Positions 58,729-64,000 of a DNA stretch of 64,000 nucleotides are shown here, piece by piece. The stretch is from Gammaproteobacteria bacterium. GTDB taxonomy: Bacteria; Pseudomonadota; Gammaproteobacteria; Steroidobacterales; Woeseiaceae. The first letter of the stretch is position 1. Every line of letters starts with the position of its first letter. The DNA lies in assembly GCA_029884455.1 (NCBI GenBank), contig JAOUHU010000009.1, forward strand, positions 1-64,000, in the 5' to 3' direction. The notes below the pieces were generated by a model that was not told the origin of the DNA, searched no databases, and saw nothing but the letters and a program-made list of their open reading frames with translations. The position numbers and the translations under genes are program-made.

Positions 58729-58853
58729 AGCAATATTCAGTTGCTGTTCAGTTGCGCTGGCTCAGAGTCAGTGCATTGTCGCGGGAACCGGCCGGCTCGG
58801 CCGTGGTCCACTTGTACAGGAAACCAGACGGGGCGTCGATTGCCAATGGGTGA
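58725..58853 (+). pseudogene. Probable remnant of dxr (internal deletion), or a short unrelated ORF
   Basis: In most Gammaproteobacteria dxr (DXP reductoisomerase, ~390-400 codons) lies between cdsA and rseP. Here only a 42-codon ORF remains. It starts with ATGA overlapping the cdsA stop and reads MKQYSVAV, similar to the MKQ-hydrophobic opening of Dxr. It ends with a stop overlapping the rseP ATG by 8 nt (ATGGGTGA). Couplings at both ends are what one expects if the original start and stop of dxr survived a deletion of over 1 kb. The interior (QLRWLRVSALSREPAGSAVV) has no intact GxTGSIG NADPH motif, so no function can remain. The homology is weak; the argument rests on position. Confidence 0.45.
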
Positions 58854-60189
58854 CTTGCTGATCAGTTTGCTGGCTTTCATCGTCGCGATAAGCGTGCTGG
58901 TCGCCGTGCACGAATATGGCCACTACATAGTCGGTCGTTGGACCGGCATGAAGGTATTGCGGTTTTCGATTGGCTTTGGCAAGCCGATCGTCAGCTGGGT
59001 GCGCGGCAAAGATCGCACCGAGTATTGCCTGTCCGCGATTCCGCTTGGCGGCTATGTGCGATTTCTCGACGGTCGCGAAGGCCCGGTGTCGCCGGAAGAC
59101 CAGGGGCGTGCGTTTGATCATCGTCCTGTCGCCGCCCGTATCGCAGTCCTGTTAGCAGGCCCGGCATTCAATTTCCTGTTCGCTATCCTTGCCTACTGGG
59201 TGATTTTCGCGAGCGGCGTGCCGACGCTGTTGCCCGCGGTCGGTGAGGTCGCGCCCGGATCACATGCGGCCCGTGCCGGATTGCAGACCGGTGACCGTAT
59301 TCTCGCGGTGGGTAACGCGAATACCGGCGACTGGGAAACGGCGCTGGTTGGGATGCTTGATCAGATGATCAGCGGTGGCGACATAACGTTGACCTTGCGT
59401 AATGACGCTGGCGTGCAGCGTTCCGCGACACTTGTCGTCGGCAGTGACGCGGCGCGGCTGACCGAACCGGGCATGTTGTTTGACGGTCTCGGCTTCGTCC
59501 CCTGGCAACCGCCGGCCGTGATTGCGAATGTTACGCCGGGCGGCGCCGCCAGCGAAGTTGATCTTGTTGCCGGTGACCGGGTAATTGCCGTTGCCGGTAG
59601 CCCGGTGCGTACCGCGGATGACCTGATCCGCGAGGTGTCGTCACGGCCCGGCGAAACGGTTGCCCTGCAATATTATCGTGACCAGGAGTTGCGGGATGTT
59701 GACATCACTATCCGCGCAGAAACCACGCAGCAGGGAGTGATCGGTCGCATCGGCGTTGCCGTCAGCAGCGATTATGGCGATCTTGCCTACTTGCGCAAGT
59801 TCGGCCCGCTGGCCGCCGTGAGTGAGTCTGTTGAGAAGACCTGGGCGACGATGACCTTCACGGTCCGCATGCTGGGGCGAATGGTGACTGGCGATGTCTC
59901 GTTGCGGAACATTAGCGGGCCTATCAAGATTGCGGAATATGCCGGCGACTCCGCGGCACGCGGCAGCCGCGAATTTTTGACATTTCTGGCGCTGGTCAGT
60001 ATCAGCCTCGGCATTCTCAATCTGCTGCCTGTGCCAGTACTTGATGGCGGGCAGATCGTATTCCAGACCGTCGAGCTGCTCAAAGGCAGCCCGGTTTCGG
60101 AACGCTCGCAAATTCTCGGCCAGCAGTTCGGTATCGTTGCCTTGATATTGCTGATGAGCTTCGCGTTTTACAACGACTTGACGGGATAG
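58846..60189 (+). CDS. rseP: RIP site-2 metalloprotease RseP
   Basis: 447 residues from the ATG at 58846. Zinc site HEYGHYIVGRWTGMKVLRFSIGFG in the first transmembrane helix, the C-terminal metal motif LLPVPVLDGGQIVF, and two PDZ domains between them (PAVGEVAPGSHAARAGLQTGDRILAVG and PPAVIANVTPGGAASEVDLVAGDRVIAVAG). It cleaves anti-sigma factors such as RseA and remnant signal peptides in the inner membrane. Full length for the family. bamA starts 11 nt later, so outer-membrane assembly genes follow directly. Confidence 0.96.
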   Translation: MGDLLISLLAFIVAISVLVAVHEYGHYIVGRWTGMKVLRFSIGFGKPIVSWVRGKDRTEYCLSAIPLGGYVRFLDGREGPVSPEDQGRAFDHRPVAARIAVLLAGPAFNFLFAILAYWVIFASGVPTLLPAVGEVAPGSHAARAGLQTGDRILAVGNANTGDWETALVGMLDQMISGGDITLTLRNDAGVQRSATLVVGSDAARLTEPGMLFDGLGFVPWQPPAVIANVTPGGAASEVDLVAGDRVIAVAGSPVRTADDLIREVSSRPGETVALQYYRDQELRDVDITIRAETTQQGVIGRIGVAVSSDYGDLAYLRKFGPLAAVSESVEKTWATMTFTVRMLGRMVTGDVSLRNISGPIKIAEYAGDSAARGSREFLTFLALVSISLGILNLLPVPVLDGGQIVFQTVELLKGSPVSERSQILGQQFGIVALILLMSFAFYNDLTG

Positions 60190-60199
60190 CGGTATTGCA

Positions 60200-62587
60200 A
60201 TGAAGAATTGCAGCAAAATCGGGTTCGCCCTGCTTATGACATGGTTGCTGCTACCGCCGGCTGTCGTGGCGGATGAGTTCGTCGTAACCGACATGCGGGT
60301 GGAAGGCCTGCAACGAATTTCCGAGGGTACGGTGTTCAACTATTTGCCAGTCAATATTGGCGATACGGTCGACGACATCCGTATCCAGGAGTCGATTCGT
60401 ACACTGTATTCACAGGGTCTTTTCGACAACATCGAAATGCGTCGCGACGGCGGCCTGTTGATCATAGCTGTGCATGAGCGGCCGTCGATCGAGAGCTTCC
60501 AGATTGAAGGTAACAAGGACATCAAGACCGAAGACCTGACGGAGTCGTTGCGCGGTGTCGGTCTTGCCAAGGGACGTACCTTTGATCCTTCCATCCTGGA
60601 AAACGTGCAGATGGCGCTGCGCGAGCAATACTATGATCGCGGCAAGTACGCCGTTAAGGTTGATTCGTATGTTCAGGAACGGCCGAACAACACGGTTCGC
60701 GTCGGTTTCAATATTGTGGAGGGCGACCGGGCCAGGATTCGGCAGGTGAACATCGTCGGCAACCAGATTTTCAGCGAGGAAGATATTCGCGAGAACTTTG
60801 AACTTGATACCGCCAACTGGCTGTCATGGTTCAGGCAGGACGATCGTTATTCGAAGGAAGCTCTCGAGGGAGACCTTGAAAAACTGCGATCCTTTTATAT
60901 GGACCGCGGCTATGCGGATTTTCGCGTCGACTCAACGCAGGTCGCGATTTCGCCGAACAAGAAGGATATTTTCGTCACCGTAGGCGTGCATGAAGGCGAG
61001 TTGTACAAGATTTCCGAAGTAAAACTGGTCGGCGACATGGTGATTCCCGACTTGCTGCTCAGGGCGATGGTGCTGGCGCAGCCTGGCTCGATCTTCAACC
61101 AGGCATTATTGACCCAATCGGTCGAACTGATGAAGTTCCGGCTTGGCGAACAGGGTTACGCGAATGCCGAAATTGAACCTGTGCCGGAACTGGATTACGA
61201 CACCAAGGAAGCGGCGGTTACTTTTTACGTAGATCCGAAAAGTCGCGTCTATGTGCGTCGTATCAATTTCAAAGGTATCGACCAGGTCGACGATGAGGTT
61301 TTGCGACGCGAAATGCGCCAGATGGAGAGCGCCTATCTTTCCAATCGGCTTGTAGAGAGATCCAAGATCCGACTGCAACGCCTGCCGTACATCGAATCGG
61401 TGGAAACCAAAAACGTGCCGGTGGCCGGAAGTCCGGATCTGGTCGATGTTGATTTCGAGCTCAAGTACCGGATGCCGGGCCAGTTCAGCGGTGGTATCGG
61501 CTACTCGGAATCGCAGAGCCTGATGTTGAACGGTAGTATCGTACACACAAATTTTCTTGGTACCGGCAACCGCGTTGCGCTGGAGCTGGTATCCGGTCGT
61601 TACCAAAAGCTGTACAGCCTGTCGCACACCGATCCGGCAAGGACTATTGACGGTGTGCGGCGCACTGTTGGTGTCAACTATCGCGATATCACTCAATTCA
61701 CCTCGTCATCATCGGATTTCTCGACCACCAGCGCCGGCGCTACGCTGGATTACGGTTATCCCATCTCCGAATTCCAATCGGTATCTTTCGGTCTGAACTA
61801 CCAACATGCGGAATTGCTGTCGTCAACCAACAGTACGCAGCAGGCGCAGGACTGGGTGCTGAATAACGGCGATCCGTTTCTCGAAACGGTTGGTAATGGC
61901 GGTGTGTTTTTTGGTACGGCGTACGATGCGGTCGAACTGGTAGCGGGTTGGTCATTCGATAGCCGCAATCGGGCTTTGTTTGCCGATCGCGGTACCTCGC
62001 AGCAGGTCTATGCCGCGGTGACGATTCCCGGCAGTGACGTCGAGTACTACACAGCGCGTTACAATTTCACCAAGTATTTTCCGCTCAGCCGGCGCTGGAC
62101 GCTGGCCTATAATCTCGAGACAGCAATCGGCCAGGCGTTGGGCGACACCACGGCAATACCGCCATATAAACAGTTCTACGGAGGTGGTCCCAATTCTGTG
62201 CGCGGCTTCAAGGAGTCCTACCTCGGACCCCGTGACACCTTCGGTAATCCCTACGGGGGCAACGTTATGTTTGCCAGTCAGTTAGAGCTTATACTGCCGC
62301 TGCCGCAAAAGTTCGCGACCCAGGCCCGGGCGAGCCTGTTCTACGATCTCGGCAACGTTTTTAATACCGGCGAGGTCAATTTCACGGACAAGCTGGGATC
62401 GCCGGTAGAATACAAGCCGGACTTCGACGAACTGCGTGCGTCGGTAGGTATTGGCGTACAATGGCTGTCCCCGATGGGATTGTTCCGATTCAGCTATGCG
62501 TTCCCGCTGAACGAGTATGCAGGCAACGACAGGTACTACAAAGATGAGCTGGAACGATTCCAGTTCTCCATTGGACAAGCGTTTTAA
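60200..62587 (+). CDS. bamA: Outer membrane protein assembly factor BamA
   Basis: 795-residue Omp85 protein. Signal peptide MKNCSKIGFALLMTWLLLPPAVVA|D. Five POTRA domains over residues ~25-425 (first: FVVTDMRVEGLQRISEGTVFNYLPVNIGD; fifth: VYVRRINFKGIDQVDDEVLRREMRQMESAYLS). The C-terminal 16-strand barrel holds the conserved loop-6 sequence NSVRGFKESYLGPRD and a terminal strand ending in Phe (ERFQFSIGQAF). It folds beta-barrel proteins into the outer membrane; the giant DUF11/barrel protein and porin of this window would be clients. Confidence 0.98.
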   Translation: MKNCSKIGFALLMTWLLLPPAVVADEFVVTDMRVEGLQRISEGTVFNYLPVNIGDTVDDIRIQESIRTLYSQGLFDNIEMRRDGGLLIIAVHERPSIESFQIEGNKDIKTEDLTESLRGVGLAKGRTFDPSILENVQMALREQYYDRGKYAVKVDSYVQERPNNTVRVGFNIVEGDRARIRQVNIVGNQIFSEEDIRENFELDTANWLSWFRQDDRYSKEALEGDLEKLRSFYMDRGYADFRVDSTQVAISPNKKDIFVTVGVHEGELYKISEVKLVGDMVIPDLLLRAMVLAQPGSIFNQALLTQSVELMKFRLGEQGYANAEIEPVPELDYDTKEAAVTFYVDPKSRVYVRRINFKGIDQVDDEVLRREMRQMESAYLSNRLVERSKIRLQRLPYIESVETKNVPVAGSPDLVDVDFELKYRMPGQFSGGIGYSESQSLMLNGSIVHTNFLGTGNRVALELVSGRYQKLYSLSHTDPARTIDGVRRTVGVNYRDITQFTSSSSDFSTTSAGATLDYGYPISEFQSVSFGLNYQHAELLSSTNSTQQAQDWVLNNGDPFLETVGNGGVFFGTAYDAVELVAGWSFDSRNRALFADRGTSQQVYAAVTIPGSDVEYYTARYNFTKYFPLSRRWTLAYNLETAIGQALGDTTAIPPYKQFYGGGPNSVRGFKESYLGPRDTFGNPYGGNVMFASQLELILPLPQKFATQARASLFYDLGNVFNTGEVNFTDKLGSPVEYKPDFDELRASVGIGVQWLSPMGLFRFSYAFPLNEYAGNDRYYKDELERFQFSIGQAF

Positions 62588-62602
62588 GGAATGGAATTTA
62601 AT

Positions 62603-63139
62603 ATGAGTTTTGTAAAGAAAGGTGTTTCGGTATTTATTGGGATTGCGTTGATCGCCGGGTTTGCATTGCCGGCCGATGCACAGAATCTTCGCATTGGCGT
62701 TGTGAACATTCAGGCGCTGATGGAACAGGCACCACAAACAAAATCGGCAATGGATGCGCTGCAGGAAGAGTTTGCACCAAGGCAACGCGAGTTCATTGCG
62801 AAGCAGAAGGAATTCGAGGACCTGCAGGCGAAGGCGCAAAAAGATGCGGCCGTGATGGGAGAGACCGAGCGACGCAATGCAGAGAAGGACTTGCGCGACC
62901 TGCAACGTGAAGTTACACGTTTGCAGACTGAGTTTCGCGAAGACCTGAATCTGCGACAGAATGAGGAACTCGGCAAACTGCAGCGCGCGCTGCTCAAGGA
63001 AGTGCAGGACTATGCGCAGCAGGAAGGCTACGATCTTATCGTGGGGGATGGCGTTTTGTTCGCAAGCACGGCGGTGAATATTACACCGGCTGTGCTGCAG
63101 GCCGTCGAAGCGAATTTCCAGGCCACAGGCGCACGTTAG
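62603..63139 (+). CDS. skp: Periplasmic chaperone Skp/OmpH
   Basis: 178 residues from the ATG at 62603 (MSFVKKGVSVFIGIALIAGFALPADA|Q); the ATG at 62591 abuts the bamA ribosome-binding-like AAGGA too closely to be a start. Mature protein begins NLRIGVVNIQALMEQAPQTKSAMDALQEEF, followed by the long coiled-coil tentacles (RQREFIAKQKEFEDLQAKAQKDAAVMGETERRNAEKDLRDLQREVTRLQTEFREDLNLRQNEEL), then the beta-body ending YDLIVGDGVLFASTAVNITPAVLQAV. Trimeric holdase for unfolded outer-membrane proteins. Confidence 0.95.
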   Translation: MSFVKKGVSVFIGIALIAGFALPADAQNLRIGVVNIQALMEQAPQTKSAMDALQEEFAPRQREFIAKQKEFEDLQAKAQKDAAVMGETERRNAEKDLRDLQREVTRLQTEFREDLNLRQNEELGKLQRALLKEVQDYAQQEGYDLIVGDGVLFASTAVNITPAVLQAVEANFQATGAR

Positions 63140-63179
63140 TATCGGCGTTGCCAGGTTGGCCGGATTTGTGGCTCCAGTA

Positions 63180-64000
63180 ATGCCAATCCGTCTCGGAGAA
63201 CTCGCCAGGCAATTCGACTGCAAGTTGTTGGGTGACGCCGAGGTGCAGATCGCATCTGTCGCCTCGCTTGGCAGTGCCGGTCCGGACGCGCTGAGCTTTC
63301 TCTCGGGTGCTGCATTCAAGCAGCAGCTGGCGACTACCAGGGCAGCTGCCGTTATCGTCAGGGCGGCCGATGCGAAGGACTGTCCGACAGCAAGCCTGGT
63401 CCATGAAAATCCGTATGCGTGCTATGCGCGTATCGCCGACTTTCTGTATCCGCCGCCGGCTATCGAGCCCGGCATCCATCGATCGGCTGAGCTTGCCGCG
63501 AGCGCTCGCATTTCACCTTCCGCACAAATCTCTGCACATGTTTGCATCGGCGAGCGCTCGATCATTGGTGACCACACGTACATTGCGCCTGGCTGTATCA
63601 TCGGCGATGACTGCAGGATCGGTAGCAACGGCAGGATGCTGGCGAACGTTACGGTAGTGAGCAGGGTTACGATTGGTAATCGTTTTATACTGCACCCGGG
63701 CGTGGTAATTGGTTCCGACGGGTTTGGCAATGCAATGACGCCCCAGGGCTGGGTCAAGGTGCCGCAACTGGGCGGAGTACGCGTCGGCGACGATGTGGAA
63801 GTCGGTGCCAACTCAGCCATCGACCTTGGCGCGCTGGAAGACACAGTGATTGGCGACGGCGTACGCATCGATAACCTGGTGCACGTAGCGCACAACGTCA
63901 AGATTGGCGCACATACCGCCATTGCGGGGCAATGTGGTTTTTCCGGCAGCGTGACCATTGGTCAGCGCTGCATGTTCGGCGGCCAGTCCGGTGTGGCCGG
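63180..64000 (+). CDS. lpxD: UDP-3-O-acylglucosamine N-acyltransferase LpxD (partial, C-terminus off right edge)
   Basis: Absent from the ORF track because no stop occurs before the edge; translated by hand from the ATG at 63180 (MPIRLGELARQFDCKLLGDAEVQIASVASLGSAGPDALSFLSG). An in-frame GTG at 63168 is an alternative start. 273 residues are present of about 340. The uridine-binding N-terminal domain is followed by hexapeptide repeats (ISPSAQISAHVCIGERSIIGDHTYIAPGCIIGDDCRIG), HPGVVIGSDGFGNAMTPQGWVKVPQLGGVRVGDDVEVGAN, and the catalytic His region IDNLVHVAHNVKIGAHTAIAGQCGFSGS. It adds the second 3-hydroxyacyl chain in lipid A synthesis. It reads IDLGAL where most homologues have IDRGAL. Confidence 0.95.
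   Translation, partial: MPIRLGELARQFDCKLLGDAEVQIASVASLGSAGPDALSFLSGAAFKQQLATTRAAAVIVRAADAKDCPTASLVHENPYACYARIADFLYPPPAIEPGIHRSAELAASARISPSAQISAHVCIGERSIIGDHTYIAPGCIIGDDCRIGSNGRMLANVTVVSRVTIGNRFILHPGVVIGSDGFGNAMTPQGWVKVPQLGGVRVGDDVEVGANSAIDLGALEDTVIGDGVRIDNLVHVAHNVKIGAHTAIAGQCGFSGSVTIGQRCMFGGQSGVA

Overview
The window looks like a chromosomal segment of a free-living, probably marine or sediment, gammaproteobacterium. The best evidence is the long syntenic block map / rpsB-tsf-pyrH-frr-uppS-cdsA-(dxr missing)-rseP-bamA-skp-lpxD, next to glnD-dapD. Supporting signs are yoaA-tsaB, dusA, dsbB, a Na+-NQR subunit and GTP-type PEP carboxykinase. An affiliation near Woeseiales-like lineages is only a guess. 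The sequence is GC-rich, genes are tightly packed with many 1-20 nt overlaps, and I saw no tRNA, rRNA, CRISPR array, phage or insertion sequence.

Layout. (1) 1-1.8 kb: minus-strand UbiA-family prenyltransferase followed by nqrA, which runs off the left edge and is absent from the ORF track. (2) 1.9-15.3 kb: a complete gene set for a membrane-bound, oxygen-tolerant uptake [NiFe] hydrogenase. A plus-strand operon hypC-hypB-hypD-hypF-hypE-dual kinase meets tail to tail a minus-strand operon hyaA-hyaB-hyaC-hyaD-hyaE-(hyaF::rubredoxin)-hypA. (3) 15.5-16.85 kb: gene debris, namely a frameshifted and internally deleted cation/proton antiporter and a fragment of a VOC-fold protein. (4) 16.8-22.4 kb: protocatechuate 4,5-cleavage genes in two divergent units, ligA-ligB-ligC (minus) and galD/ligU-ligI-CoA transferase (plus). 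(5) 22.4-27 kb: dusA, a methyltransferase, a class III cyclase fused to an FHA domain, a REP-like palindrome and pckG. (6) 27-36 kb: an envelope cluster of three exported DUF11-like proteins and a 1953-residue outer-membrane protein, preceded by two CRP-type operators. (7) 36-49 kb: yoaA-tsaB, then a phosphate-starvation regulon (phoB-phoR, porin-phoU-dsbB, pstSCAB) with Pho-box-like sites at three promoters; dapE lies between. (8) 49-64 kb: Spx/ArsC-like protein, dapD, glnD, map, then the translation / isoprenoid-phospholipid / outer-membrane block ending in partial lpxD.

How it fits together. The hydrogenase would feed H2 electrons through cytochrome b into the quinone pool, which NQR also reduces. 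The lig genes give access to lignin-derived aromatics through 2-pyrone-4,6-dicarboxylate, though LigJ and LigK are not here. PhoBR, the porin, PhoU and PstSCAB form one phosphate-acquisition unit. The most original regions are the DUF11/OmpA/barrel envelope cluster with its CRP-type sites, the HyaF-rubredoxin fusion, the kinase fused within the hyp operon, the S2 protein with a histone-like tail overlapping tsf, and the apparent internal deletion of dxr between cdsA and rseP.
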